Assembly (NCBI GenBank): GCA_036244855.1
Contig: BQKZ01000895.1
Coordinates: 17,634-81,633, forward strand
Direction: 5' to 3'
DNA length: 64,000 nt
Origin: Temnopleurus reevesii
Taxonomy: Eukaryota; Echinodermata; Echinoidea; Temnopleuroida; Temnopleuridae
Shown piece after piece: positions 11,536-23,050 of the stretch. The notes beneath the pieces are model-generated. The model worked only from the letters and a program-made list of their open reading frames with translations. It was not told the DNA's origin and searched no databases. The position numbers and the translations under genes were made by a program. Positions within the stretch are counted from its first letter, which is position 1. The number at the start of each line of letters is the position of its first letter.

Positions 11536-12044
11536 ATAGAAATAGATTTTGTGTTTGTATTTTACATTGTTATTTTATATGGAAAATAAAAACAACAACA
11601 ACAACAACAACAACAACTTACGAGTATGGCATCAAAATCGCAAAAAAAAATAGGTCAGTTTTATGGATATAGAGAGTTGGTTATCCGCGTTCTTTTGCGG
11701 CCACCATATAACGTGATATTGTCAGAAAAACAGGTAAGGGGCTTGGAGCAGCTTTTGAATTATTTACTTGTAAGTATGGCGGGAGCAAGAATAATGCATC
11801 TGATATACATTTTTGATAATATCTTAACCCTCGGAGTCAGGTTGTGTAAGAATTACACAACAGAAAATTGATGGAAACTGTGGGTTAGATCAAAATAAGG
11901 CATTATAGAAGTATAGAGGCACGTTGATCTATTCTGTAAATAGTTCATAGTTGTGCTTTCCCCCTAATGATTTTTGCCGATGTAAGCTTGGAGAAGTGTA
12001 CTTCCTGTTGACAAGAATATTTGAAAACCTCTTTCGTCTTTTTT

Positions 12045-12185
12045 GTCAGCTTATCATTCACTTATTTATTCAAGTTTTCTTAATAAGAAAGAGTGGTCTC
12101 GATCATTCAAGCCACATGGCCTGCTATTCAAGAGAGCCCTGCCAAAACATAATGTACAAATACATAACATATCACAGAAAAACCT
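12045..12185 (-). mobile_element. LINE-like 3' UTR fragment, minus strand
   Basis: The minus strand reads TTGTACATTATGTTTTGGCA, TTGAATAGCAGGCCATGTGG and then AAAACTTGAATAAATAAGTG. The same order of blocks recurs on the plus strand at 26360-26495. This looks like a shared retroelement 3' end. The short ORF at 11951-12187 is a shadow of it. Confidence 0.6.
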
Positions 12186-12616
12186 AATAATTCATATGAA
12201 AACAAATGAATAGGGGAATACAATTGAACGCAAGGAATGTAAATAATAATACAAACATAAGTAAATACTTTAAATTGAATAGATAAATAGATAGATAATA
12301 CATAACAGAAAAAAAAATAACATTACGAATGTCATGTTTTCACTCTTTTATTTTGTTAACTTGGTGAAGGGCTTTGTGTGAGTCGGTATAACAGACTTGG
12401 ATAGAATGAGGACAGATCATCAACTCTATTTCATTTTATTTTCCTACTTAGGAAAGTATCGGATTTGATGGATTTGTTCATTTTCCATGTACTTTATCCT
12501 CCAAATCCGGCGCAAACTCTCCCTTCGATGAGTGAAAGTTTATTGGTCATGTTCCGTTTTTATCCTTCCGTGTACATCGGCCTGAACATTAGAGTTAACC
12601 CTTAGTCTACTGAAAT
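12186..12616. other. Non-coding, nothing recognised
   Basis: AT-rich sequence with short GATA-like repeats near 12280-12297. No gene recognised. Confidence 0.35.
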
Positions 12617-12917
12617 CAGGGGCCAATTGCACGAAATGGTCTTAGCTATTCTCTTCTTGCAAAGGCCCCGGTCATATAGAGGCCCGAAAGCAACACGATT
12701 TACACGACTCTAGACTATACAGTTAACTCCCTCAGAACAAAGAGTCGTGTTGGATCGTGCTGCTTCCGGTGCCCTTTGTGACCGGGGCTTGAGACGTCAC
12801 TCTCATAACGTATGCCTATCAATAACTGTGTCTATGTTAAGAGGGTGGCACAAGAAGTTGAGACGTCGCTGCATGAAGAGAATTATAGCTAAGACCATTT
12901 CGTGCAATTGGCCCCTG
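12617..12917. mobile_element. Foldback MITE (CAGGGGCCAATTGC ends), interrupted
   Basis: The ends CAGGGGCCAATTGCACGAAA and TTTCGTGCAATTGGCCCCTG are near-perfect inverses and continue inward through TGGTCTTAGCTAT. A related uninterrupted ~181-bp copy is at 52955-53135. The CAGGG start resembles hAT-type termini, but no 8-bp target duplication is evident. A second MITE sits inside at 12661-12790. The ORFs at 12747-13067 and 12803-13063 overlap this composite and are not genes. Confidence 0.82.
12661..12790. mobile_element. MITE, AAGGCCCCGGTCA family, nested
   Basis: The termini AAGGCCCCGGTCATATAGAG and GACCGGGGCTT are inverted and the arms are palindromic around CAGTTAACT. It lies within the left arm of the foldback element 12617-12917, so its insertion is the younger event. 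Confidence 0.8.
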
Positions 12918-13342
12918 GTGAAGCTTGTAAAAGGCCTATGGAGAATACGGGATTCGGTAGATAATGGGTTAAATATTGACATAAAACTCTTAGAGCTATC
13001 CATGATCTCCCAAATGACATATCGTGAACGGATGGGATGCAACAGTCGTTGTGATTTCATCAATTAATAAGAACCACATTCTCTTTGTTCGGCGACAGAC
13101 ATGGCTGACTTTGCCAGGATATTGGATTAGGGTTTAATGAAGATTGCCTCGACTCTTTTGAGGGAGATCTCTTTCTTTCTTTCATTCTCTCCTCCATGAT
13201 CTGTCGTGATCTGCGCTCAGGGAATAAAGTTAACGCGCAACTGGTCCGGATTTTTATCTTGTATTCCGCACAGTCACACCAAAAGCCGAATGCGACCAGC
13301 CGACCCACTCTTATCATGCATTTGTAGTCGGGGCAATATGTT

Positions 13343-13770
13343 GTGTCATTATCTTGACGTTACGTGTGTGACCAAATATGTTGAATATTCAGTTCATGAT
13401 CGTATTTTGAAACATAGGAAGCATTGCATTTTATTTCTTTATTCATTTATTCATTTGTTTATTTATTATTACTACTATTTTTTACAACTTATTTGCTTAA
13501 AAATGAGCTACGACTTACAGTTCTACATCACGTCACAGATTTTCATCATGTTTTTGCATTTGAGGTGTAAAATATCACATGTCACACACGTAACGCAAAA
13601 AAACTGACATTGGTATATGTCACAGCTCATTTTAAAGTCATGCAATATGTAAATCTTTAAGAATATCGATCAAAACTGAACGAGAATGCTGTACATCCTA
13701 CATAAATGATAAGATTAGGTCATACACTAAAAATCAACCCTTTTGGTCACACACGTAACAGATAATGAAC
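13343..13770. mobile_element. Candidate 430-bp inverted-repeat element
   Basis: GTTACGTGTGTGACCAAA near 13360 is mirrored by TTTGGTCACACACGTAAC at about 13742. Both flanks also carry a matching ATTATCT block. A further CACACACGTAACG lies at 13582. There is no coding sequence of interest. Ends are approximate. Confidence 0.5.
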
Positions 13771-14225
13771 CTATTTTACCATTTTTCTTATACTTATGTG
13801 GTCGGCAAGTTTCAAAAGGTTTGAAGAGTTTAGGAAAATGTACGGTGTTCTGAAACGAAAGAACAATAAAAGGAAATCATGACTGTGCATATTCGAAACG
13901 GTCGGTTCGATGTATAGGATTAAGCATGTCTGTTGCTAATTATTTTTGTGCTTTATATCGGGAGGGGTGCATGCAAGGGGCTCAATTTAAGGAAGACTTT
14001 AGCCGCGGATAAAAGCAGGTGTCGTTGGATATATATGGGAGATTATTCACGAAAAGCAAGTCACTTTGTTTCCGTGACTTAGCACCTTTCATCCGGTTCA
14101 TGGTGGGCTTCTCTTTATAGATAGGCGGGTGATTTATTTGAAATAGAACACGGTCACTTTGATATCCCAGTCACACGATCACTGGTACTCCATACACTCT
14201 TATATGGTGAATAGCCGGGTACTCG

Positions 14226-14551
14226 TCTGAGGTCTGTAACGTAAAAGATGCAATTAAACTTAAGATATATACTAATCCCAAATGTATGGTAAAATGTGTA
14301 CCAACGAAATACAATTAATATTTAAAAATTAATCGTAAATATGATATAAACTATTTCCGCAAAATAAAGTCGGTCATGGACTATAGACAATAGAGCCGTA
14401 CGCCGTGTATTGAACTGTATGGACACAACAATAACAAGCTGGTTCCAATTTCAATAGCATTACAAAGGAGCATTGAATTGGTGTTCGACTTAATTTTTCG
14501 GGAATAGATTATATCGTATTCGTATCTTTTTATGTTACATTCCTCAGATCA
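14226..14551. mobile_element. Expanded copy of the GGTCTGTAAC MITE family
   Basis: Left TCTGAGGTCTGTAACGTAAA and right TTTTTATGTTACATTCCTCAGA are inverted. The ~325-bp length, against about 125 bp in the other copies, suggests an internal insertion or a distinct subfamily. Confidence 0.5.
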
Positions 14552-15440
14552 GACAATGAATAGATCAGGACTATAAGAATTGACGACAAGCCCAGTGCAA
14601 TAAAAGACTAGCATACGTTTTTTTTCAAATATCAAACTTATACTTTTGATTAACGAATTCCCAGGAAATAAAATTTTAGAACGGCTAACCATAACCAACA
14701 TAATTAGATCGAATTATTCATGACGTATTAATAAGGAACTCTTCATAGTTTAACAGTGATTTCCATTATCTATCATACTTAATTTTCACAATAAATATTT
14801 GGTTTGATGAAAAATAGAATGATATCGAACACCTAATGTAAACGTTCTGCAGAACTACCGGACGAATCATTTAATCGACTTGAAATACAAACAGAAAATT
14901 TAGAATAAGAAAATAGTTTCTTTCATCCGAATATGAAGCTCTTACAAAACAGCACGTCTGTTTTCGCTTCACTCATCATCTTTCTTTGATTGTTCTGCAA
15001 ACACGGTTGTAACGATCCTGTTTATTTTAGGGTCCGAGAAGATCTATAATTCCGCATCGATCAGAAGTCACAGTAACCATGGCAACGTATTTGGATTTCT
15101 GCTAAATTCATAGCAGAGGACACTGAAATCGGTTCACGTCCTGATAAAAAAGGATACACACCAAGGCAAAGAAGCGAACGAGGAATAGGATTGATTTCAT
15201 GGAATCATATATCAAAGCAGTCGAACATATTTTTTATACTCTATTTCTAGGTATATGATTAAGAGTGACGAATGAAAAGGGATAATATTAGCCAAATCCA
15301 GACGAATGAGTGTAGGATTTCTGATCCGAATTTAGATTTTGACCGAAAATTCCCGCTTACTTGCAGATTTGGCAATATTTTGTATCGCACATGTCTCATG
15401 TGGATTCGACTATCCTGGGTCACGATGTGATACATTTTGT
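14552..15440. other. Non-coding, nothing recognised
   Basis: AT-rich sequence. No ORF with recognisable content and no clear repeat family. Confidence 0.35.
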
Positions 15441-15446
15441 CAGGTG

Positions 15447-15855
15447 TAATGATGATAAGAATAATAATAATAATAACAATAATAATGATAATAATAGTAA
15501 TGATAATGATAACAATAATGATAATAATGATGATAGCAATACTGATAATAACAAACAATAATGGTAATAATAGCAATAGTAATATATAGTAACAGTAACA
15601 GCAACAAGAATAATAATTATATTAGTCATCCTCATAATAATAAGTACAATGATTGTGATAATAAAAATAATAATAGTAATTATAATGATAGTGATAATGA
15701 AAATAGTAATGATGATAATAATAACAATAATGATAATGATCGCAGTAATAATAGTAATAGAAACAGTAATAATAAGAATCCTGCATGATAGTCATCTAAT
15801 TATAACAATTATGATGATAGTGATAATGATTATAATAATAATTACAATGGATAAG
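15447..15855. repeat. Degenerate (AAT/GAT)n low-complexity tract
   Basis: About 400 bp made of AATAAT, GATAAT and AGTAAT triplets with scattered interruptions. It generates Asn-rich and Ile-rich spurious ORFs on both strands. Confidence 0.9.
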
Positions 15856-16114
15856 AACAATGGTATCTATTTCTTTATTCATTTATTTAGAAGTTTTGTA
15901 TTCGCATAATAGCTCCATCGGGTATTTCATTTTTATTTTATTCTGAATGTCCAATGAACAAACATAATTATTGAAAAGTATGATTTAAAATCACTAATTA
16001 AAAATGGACAGTATAAGTTATAAAGAAATACAAAGGATCAATTTCTAGAATATGATTATAAGGGCAACATAAGAGGGTTAAATATAAAGAGAACTCATGA
16101 TGATGATTATACAC

Positions 16115-16385
16115 GCAATTTATAACACGCACGTATCCACTCTGCAGAATACACAAGGCAATTTTTGTATCATCATTACCCTGGCTATAGCCCGGCGTAC
16201 ATCAGTACTCAAAACAATTTAAGTAATAAATATTTCTGCCAGGTACCCCCGTTCACCTCACCGGGATTGAATGCAGCCAATTGTAGATGAATTTCTTGCT
16301 GAATGAAATTTCCACCATTGGGGGATTCGAAGCGTGACCCTCTGGTTGAAAGGCAAGATTCAAAACCACTACACCATGGCGCTTC
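16115..16385 (-). mobile_element. Full-length tRNA-derived SINE, family A
   Basis: On the minus strand the tRNA-like head starts near 16385 with an A box (TGGTGTAGTGGTTTTGAATC) and a B-box-like TTCGAATCC. The body follows (AGCAAGAAATTCATC, GTGAGGTGAACGGGGGTACC, TGGCAGAAATA), then the conserved 3' part (GCCGGGCTATAGCCAGGGTA, GAGTGGATACGTGCG). This is the best reference copy for the family. Others: 9758-9880, 20860-21100, 22530-22632, 31536-31790, 58255-58445. Confidence 0.8.
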
Positions 16386-16389
16386 AGTC

Positions 16390-17040
16390 GGGTAATATAT
16401 TACATGTACAAAGTCTATGGAAATACTCCTTTGCATTGAAGTTCGCGTGTAATTACTCCAAGTCCTATTGATACAATCATTGGTGCGAAACTGCGTTTGG
16501 TTGATTACATTACAATCATGATAACGGGATAGCAATATTCAATAATATTGAAAGAGATAAGTGAATCGAGAAGTGAAAGTGTAGACAATATTCATATTCT
16601 AGGCAAACCAGTTACGCTCGCATGACTGCCAATAATAACCAACGTAGAACTTTAGAGCCGATTGGTCACACAGGCGCTCAAGCATTCAGCGCATCAATTT
16701 TTACAAATTTTCAGTGCAAACCTTTCTTTTAAGAGCAAACGTCCAGTCAAACATCTGCGTAAAAATCAAATGTAACGTAATGTTAAATTTGATACATCTA
16801 TGATAAGAAATTACTAGGGACACGCTTGGCTACTGCTGACTTCTTCGGATATGTCGAGCGCATGACGAAAGAATTAACCGTTAGCCAAGTGTGTTTCCTG
16901 CAAATTTCTGATCATAATGACGGTATGAATTAATTCAATCTACATTTGGATATTTACGTTGTGTTGGTTTACGCTATCAGACTAATGCGTGAATGCTGTT
17001 TCCACCCCATGAAAAACCGGGACACGGATCCAAGACTCTT
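16390..17040. other. Non-coding, nothing recognised
   Basis: No gene or recognisable element apart from short palindromic patches. Confidence 0.35.
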
Positions 17041-17172
17041 AAGCCCCGGTCACATAGAACCCCGTAAGCAACACGATTCACCCCGACTCTTTATTAATTC
17101 ACAATTAACTGCCTCAGAACAACGAGTCGGGGTGAATCGTGTTGCTTCCGGGGTTCTATGTGACCGGGGCTT
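17041..17172. mobile_element. MITE, AAGCCCCGGTCACATAGAAC family, best copy
   Basis: The left arm AAGCCCCGGTCACATAGAAC and right arm GTTCTATGTGACCGGGGCTT are perfect inverses and extend inward through CACGATTCACCCCGACTC. The centre carries CACAATTAACTGC. TA dinucleotides at both edges allow a TA target duplication, but this is not certain. Confidence 0.87.
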
Positions 17173-17544
17173 TAGTAATGGAGGCTTACACTTCATGTTT
17201 TTTTCTAGATCAGCATTTTCACTTGTAAAGTATCAAATAAGCATAAATTTGAAATCTCGTTATTTCAAATTTATATACATATCATGTAAATAGGTTGCAT
17301 AAAGCAAAACGATATCACTCAATATATCAAATTGATGAAAGACTCTGATATCACAAACAAACATATTCATCTTTGCTATCTATGCATTTGAAATTGAAGA
17401 TGAGGAAGATAGCCCATTCAAACCACGCATTAATTCATAAAAATGGCTCGGCGGAGATGATTAAAGATTCAACAGGTAGAAAGCCACGACAGTTTACCCG
17501 ATAAATTGAGGTATAGCATGAGCGGATCCAGGAGTTTATAAGGA

Positions 17545-17564
17545 GGGGGGGGGGGGGGGGGGGG
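17545..17564. repeat. Poly(G) tract, 20 bp
   Basis: Uninterrupted G20. Other long G/C homopolymers are listed separately or sit beside assembly gaps. Confidence 0.93.
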
Positions 17565-17954
17565 TTGTGACAAGATGAATATCTACCAATTGCTTGACAA
17601 GAAAACAGAAATAGATGAGTTACCACATTGATGTCTTTTCGTACTCTCATAGAATGAGATATTCCTAAAAAAAAAAGAAATGCAAAAAAAAACTTGTCCC
17701 GTATTTGAAACTTTTTACATATTTTTGAAAGGAGTTTGAAAGACAGACAATTTTGAACCGTTATAGGTTCTTCATAAAGCCGTTTAAGCATGTTAAGCTG
17801 GAAAAGTACCTTCAGGGTGAATCTTTTTACTTGAGGGTAATATCCACATCTGTTTACTTGGACGTTAAACGTGTAGTATGGTAAGGCTAAAGAAATTGTT
17901 TGGATACCCTCAAAGGCTATTTTGAAAATAGCGCCTTCGGTCGGAAAACTTCTT

Positions 17955-18208
17955 TTAATAATAATACTACTAATAATAATAATGTCTTATTTACCCAGGG
18001 TAGCCACATTCAGATGTAAGGTAGCTGCTCTTCCAGCGGGCCCTGCATAACATAAAGTTATTATTACCCTTCTCCTTTCTTAAATGCCGAGCGCCTGACA
18101 AGAAGGCAGATGGTCCCATTTTTATAAGTCTTTGGTATGACTCGGTCGGGGATCGAACCCACAACCTTCCGTTCATGGGACAGACGCTCTACCACTGAGC
18201 CACACATG
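17955..18208 (-). mobile_element. tRNA-derived SINE, family C, full copy
   Basis: The minus strand from 18208 reads a tRNA-like head with TGGCTCAGTGGTAGAGCG (A box), a loop CCCATGA that would place a CAT anticodon, and GTGGGTTCGATCCCCGAC (B box). A body follows with CAGGCGCTCGGCATTTAAGA, GGGTAATAATAAC and TACCCTGGGTAAATAA, then an (ATT)n-type tail near 17957. The head folds almost as a tRNA-Met, but the attached body and tail show it is a SINE. Confidence 0.85.
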
Positions 18209-18319
18209 AAAATGTTTTTTTTTTTTCAAACACAATTGATTAAGGACATTTTCACCAAAAATTGCAGTCATTTTTTAATTTGAGTGGAAAGTTTCACAAA
18301 AAAGTTCAGGACTCGACAT

Positions 18320-18400
18320 TTTTAGAAGTTTGGTCGGTTAAGGGCATCCAAATATTTTTTTCTTTACCCAATTTCAAATCTCTAGTATGAGAGAATATTT
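18320..18400. repeat. Dispersed repeat, copy 2
   Basis: Shares GGTCGGTTAAGGGCATCC and the flanking T-rich segments with 8560-8625. Confidence 0.55.
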
Positions 18401-18904
18401 CTCTTTCTACGATATTGTCACAAAGATGGTACCTGGAAATGGATAGGATACGTGGGAGATGATTAAAGATTGATGTATGAGATATATGCAAATATTAGCC
18501 CTACTGGAAAATAATGGACGGGAAATTTAAACATTTGTAGCGCAGGTTTAGTCAAATATGACTGAAGAAATGGAAAGGAAAAATGAAAAAGCTTAAATGA
18601 TTTAAAATTGTATAAAATAGCTAGTGTTGGAAATGGATGATACACAGTTTAAACAACATTTCAGTTAGTTTATAGGCCACCAATTTAAGTTTACACTCTT
18701 TTAACACACCCTTGGTTAATGGAAAGATCAATTTAACCAAAAGCAATATCACTGTGAATTAATCAACTGTTATATACTGATCACTAGTTGATAATTATTT
18801 AATAAAACTATTTTGTGTGTAAAGATCCCGAGGGAATTCTATAAGGTGAATGAGGATGCAGAAAGAGAGATAGAGAGAAAGATGAACTGGCTGGGGCGGG
18901 GGTA

Positions 18905-19099
18905 GCCTTTTGACAAGGCCTTCGACTTTGGACTTCCCCATCGACGGCGATATGGAGTCCCCAATAACAGTGCGAGCGCAGCGAGCGCCATCTTGCGTTA
19001 GCAAGCTGAGACGCCGACAGGCGTCGAAGGCCTTTTAACAAGAGTTTCACCGACCTCTTGTTTTTTATTGTTTTCAGCAATATTCTGGTCGGTGAAAGT
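18905..19099. repeat. GC-rich nested inverted repeats beside a gap
   Basis: GGCCTTCGAC (about 18917) is mirrored by GTCGAAGGCC (about 19022). TTTCACCGACC (19045-19055) is mirrored by GGTCGGTGAAA (19087-19097). A short palindromic GCGAGCGCAGCGAGCGC lies between. The sequence then runs into the 591-bp gap at 19106, so the full element is not visible. Confidence 0.6.
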
Positions 19100-19105
19100 C
19101 CAGCT

Positions 19106-19696
19106 NNNNNNNNNNNNNNNNNNNNNNNNNNNNNNNNNNNNNNNNNNNNNNNNNNNNNNNNNNNNNNNNNNNNNNNNNNNNNNNNNNNNNNNNNNNNNNN
19201 NNNNNNNNNNNNNNNNNNNNNNNNNNNNNNNNNNNNNNNNNNNNNNNNNNNNNNNNNNNNNNNNNNNNNNNNNNNNNNNNNNNNNNNNNNNNNNNNNNNN
19301 NNNNNNNNNNNNNNNNNNNNNNNNNNNNNNNNNNNNNNNNNNNNNNNNNNNNNNNNNNNNNNNNNNNNNNNNNNNNNNNNNNNNNNNNNNNNNNNNNNNN
19401 NNNNNNNNNNNNNNNNNNNNNNNNNNNNNNNNNNNNNNNNNNNNNNNNNNNNNNNNNNNNNNNNNNNNNNNNNNNNNNNNNNNNNNNNNNNNNNNNNNNN
19501 NNNNNNNNNNNNNNNNNNNNNNNNNNNNNNNNNNNNNNNNNNNNNNNNNNNNNNNNNNNNNNNNNNNNNNNNNNNNNNNNNNNNNNNNNNNNNNNNNNNN
19601 NNNNNNNNNNNNNNNNNNNNNNNNNNNNNNNNNNNNNNNNNNNNNNNNNNNNNNNNNNNNNNNNNNNNNNNNNNNNNNNNNNNNNNNNNNNNNNNN
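19106..19696. other. Assembly gap (591 N)
   Basis: A run of N. Ends at a G12 homopolymer (19697-19708). ORFs spanning it are meaningless. Confidence 0.99.
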
Positions 19697-19996
19697 GGGG
19701 GGGGGGGGAGGGGTAGAGAAATGGAAGGAAGAAGATTTAGGTAAGCGATCTAATTTCGGCAAGTGATAGCGATCCACCCATTTAGGAAAGTCTATATATC
19801 CTCACAAATCCAATGAAAACCGAATCAATATAAGGCCATCTGCTAGACACCGGGAATTACCATGACTTTGATGGATACAAACTGGAATAGAATTTCAAGA
19901 AAAGATTGACATCCATCGATTGAATTTCAATAAATCGAGCGCAAAAGTGATTTTAAATGAAAGTGATTTGTCAGGTATACGAATTCATGTCAATCG

Positions 19997-20192
19997 CTAG
20001 TCCAGTTGAGGACTCTGTGTTGTAATAGTACCCACCTCTGCACATTCACTTACACATCGCTCAAACACAGAGTCTCACATACTAGTAACATGATCGCGCG
20101 AACAGAAGGGTATGTACTATTATAAGGTAGAGAGTTGTGTAAGAATGTGCAGAGATGGGTGTTATAGCACACATAGTCCTCAACTGGACTAG
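19997..20192. mobile_element. MITE with CTAGTCCAGTTGAGGACT ends
   Basis: The termini CTAGTCCAGTTGAGGACT and AGTCCTCAACTGGACTAG are perfect 18-bp inverses. Inner arms (ACCCACCTCTGCACATTC and its mirror) extend the palindrome. TCG flanks both sides. A second copy with clear flanking direct repeats is at 38815-39000. Confidence 0.85.
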
Positions 20193-20418
20193 TCGAACGC
20201 TCATCGTGGTGGATTTTCCACACAGGAAGGGGGTACTATCTGCAACGTATTGCGTTTCAATGCGCACCATTGACCTGATCAAGTTCTGTGCAGGAAGCAT
20301 AGACCATGAGAGATTGAAAATACATCATCTTGGTCAATTGATGTATTCATAGGCGAAACGTCAGGTTCAAGCAAGGCTTGGAGGTAAGGTTATAGGCAAT
20401 ACCCACTGTAATATTTTC

Positions 20419-20564
20419 ATTTTCCTTCTCCTCCTCCTCTCCCCCTCCCCTTTTCCTCGCCCCCTCTCCCTCTCTCTCTCCCTCTGTCTCTCTCTCCACC
20501 TATCTCTCCCCATCTCTCCCCTCGATCCCCCCTTTACCCCTCTCAGTCTCTCCCTCTGTCTAAA
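20419..20564. repeat. Pyrimidine-rich (CT)n tract
   Basis: About 145 bp almost entirely C and T, with CTCTCTC and TCTCCC motifs. The minus-strand Arg/Glu-rich ORF over it is spurious. Confidence 0.85.
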
Positions 20565-20859
20565 CTGTCCATATTCACTCCACTCCTCCACTATTTCCGG
20601 CCCTTTCAATCTCTTGAATAAAATGGGTCAAAAAGTAAAAACAAATATGATAAAAAGTTATTAAGTAGATTGAGACAGACCCCGTTAAAATCTAGTTTTC
20701 AAAAGTGGCTTCTGCTAAATTAGTTTCCAGAGTCGGTTCGCAAGGCCAGTTGTGTTCTTTTCAGATTTAGAGAACCATGGATCTCTGTTCACTTCGGCAT
20801 TCGTGTTACTTGATATACTCTATTGTATTTTATTCAGAAGAGACATATTTTTGTAGCTG

Positions 20860-21100
20860 TTCTGACTCTCGCTTTTGCAGTCAGAGGGCAGTGGTTCCAC
20901 TCCCCCCACTATGCTAAATTGCCTTCTGCAAGGAATTCATTCAAATTGTGCTGCACTCTACCCTGGTGAAGTAAATGGTACCTGGCATGACTTTTCTCCT
21001 TGATTTAGCTAAGGCGCCATATTCACTGGTATTGGCGGCTGCTAATTAATGCTAACGCCAAGCGCTTTGGGTCGTATATGGGAAAACTCTACACAGGAAC
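20860..21100 (+). mobile_element. SINE family A, divergent copy
   Basis: A degenerate tRNA-like head (CTCTCGCTTTTGCAGTCAGA, GTGGTTCCACTCCCC) is followed by the family A body: AAGGAATTCATTCAAATTG, TGCTGCACTCTACCCTGGTG and AAATGGTACCTGGCATGA. The 3' end (AAGCGCTTTGGGTCGTATAT) differs from the 16115-16385 copy, suggesting a subfamily. Confidence 0.65.
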
Positions 21101-21492
21101 GAGCTATGATTATAATTATCATTGTTTTTTGTCTAATTTAACATAGTATTTATGAGTCATTATACATACTTATTTGATACACATCTTGGGGAAAGCAACG
21201 TTTTCCGATCTCGAGGTACATTTTTACTAAATTGTAATTTTAAATTTTCAGTACTTAATGATTTGTTTGTGTTGTGTTTTACCTGATCATGAGATGGTAC
21301 ACTGCCAAATGAGGCACACTTGAGCAAATGTAATGAACAACATTCTTGTTTTGTTGTGATCTAATTGTTTTGTTTTGTATACTACATGATGAAACTAAGG
21401 AGATTCAAACATTTGATGGAACTGCCAAAATGAGGCACACCGTACCTCCTTAACTTCCTTTAAAAGTTAAATTTCCTCACACTTGTTTAAAG

Positions 21493-21655
21493 ACATTGTT
21501 CAAAATTGTTTTTGTTAAAAAATCTTTAGTGTCAGTTGTTAAATGCTACCTAAATTATTGATGGTGTACATAAACTAAGCTGTGAAAATATTAGGCTTCA
21601 AAATCAACGTTTTGTGCTTAGATTATTAAAACAAAATATATAATCTACATGGGCA
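21493..21655. repeat. Dispersed ~160-bp repeat, copy 1
   Basis: Carries ATGCTACCTAAAT, CATAAACTAAGCTGTGAAAA and TATTAGGCTTCAAAATC. Other copies are at 25848-25995, 31110-31262 and 32858-33015, in the same orientation. Confidence 0.68.
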
Positions 21656-22529
21656 CACTATGTAATAATAAAGCGACAATGAACAATGAACAGAGAACAA
21701 TTTTCATATCTTGATAGTGCCTGTAAACTTGTTTTGAAATGAAAAATTTGCGTCATTTTAAAAGGGCTTCTACACAAATAATTTATGCAATTAGAAAAAA
21801 AAAGTGATTTTCGTAGTTTATTTTCATACTTTTGAAAAGAATCTTATCATGTGGCCTTATCTGGTCCGGAAAACACAAAATGTCCATTAAATTTGAAACA
21901 CTTTTTTGTCTCTTTTTATCGAATTTCTCGAGAATCTGCCATAAAAATTAGGTATTTTCTGCAAGAGTATTGAAAATAGTTTTAACAATGTAAAAATTTG
22001 CCCACATGATATTTCCAATAATACATGCTATTTACCCCCCCCCCCCATCAAAAGATAATTGTAATCGAGTGTGCGCATATTTTCATGCAAAATGCTTGAT
22101 AGTATGCAAACATGCGAAATATCCAATTTTCTGAGAAATATGAAATGTTCTCGATCGATGCGCACAGTATCAACATGATTTTGTAAATGAGAACATGGAT
22201 CATGTTATTCTTCTGTGAGAATAAGCTTCGTAAATGTCATGTAAGATTAATGATTAAGTCCAATTAGTACAAGTAATCCGATATGATATACAGAAAAGGG
22301 AAAAACAAAATCATGCTTTTCCAGATCATGATAAAGGGCGCTTTCATCACCTTGATCATGTTAATCATGAAAGTTAATCAGAACATGTGTATTACGCTTA
22401 TTTTTAAATGTTGTGCACAGCCCCATTTTATAATTAGCTTTCATCAGTGAAATTAGTGGTGCGCACAGTATGTTCAAAACGATATCAGAGTTAATTTCTG
22501 TTCATAGTTTCTTGTAAGTAAATAATAAT
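21656..22529. other. Non-coding, AT-rich, with C11 at about 22027
   Basis: No genes. A TGATAGTGCCTGTAAA near 21714 also occurs after another repeat copy at about 33111, so the dispersed repeat may extend this far. Confidence 0.4.
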
Positions 22530-22632
22530 AATAATTGATTCAATTTATAGAGCGCACGTATCCACTCTGCTGAGTGCTCAAGGCGCTTTTACATTATTAT
22601 TACCCTGGCTTTAGCCCGGCAGTCACCAGTAA
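22530..22632 (-). mobile_element. SINE family A, 3' fragment
   Basis: Contains AGAGCGCACGTATCCACTCT, GAGTGCTCAAGGCGC and TACCCTGGCTTTAGCCCGGC, the 3' part of family A in minus orientation, next to an (AAT)n tail at about 22522. Confidence 0.75.
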
Positions 22633-22944
22633 GGAAAAGGGAAACGAAACTACCAATAGCTGAAATTTCCGTTGGGTGTTTTTCATTTTGAAGCCATGAA
22701 TTCGCTTGATTTTCATTCATTAGAATGCTCATAGACTTGTCTACAATATGGTAATCTTTCAAAACGAGAAGATGACAACAGGGCTAATGTGTGGAAAGGT
22801 CTGAAATTCAGTGAATTAGCTAAAATCTATGCTCGCTAAAATATTGGCTTTTACAGTATATTTATACAAACATGTTCGTCGGGTTGATCTCCGATATACC
22901 GGTAGTCATAACAAAGACTAAACAAATTAGGATCTAACTTTTTG

Positions 22945-23050
22945 CGAAGCGCTCGGCATTTAAGAATAGAGAAGGGTAATGATGTTATAGTTGGAGAACA
23001 ACTCAAAGCTGAAAGTGATTACCCCGGGTAAATAAAAGAAATTAATATTA
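22945..23050 (+). mobile_element. SINE family C, 3' fragment
   Basis: AAGCGCTCGGCATTTAAGAA, GAGAAGGGTAATGATG and TACCCCGGGTAAATAAAAGA match the family C body of 17955-18208 in the opposite orientation. The tRNA head is missing. Confidence 0.72.

Noticed and set aside
13060..13317. 85-codon minus-strand ORF
   Set aside because: Lies beside a MITE and has no domain content; Arg/Lys/Glu richness reflects a local purine-rich strand.
17991..18208. Functional tRNA-Met gene on the minus strand
   Set aside because: The head folds fairly well with a CAT loop, but it is fused to a SINE body and an (ATT)n-type tail, and position 33 is C rather than T.
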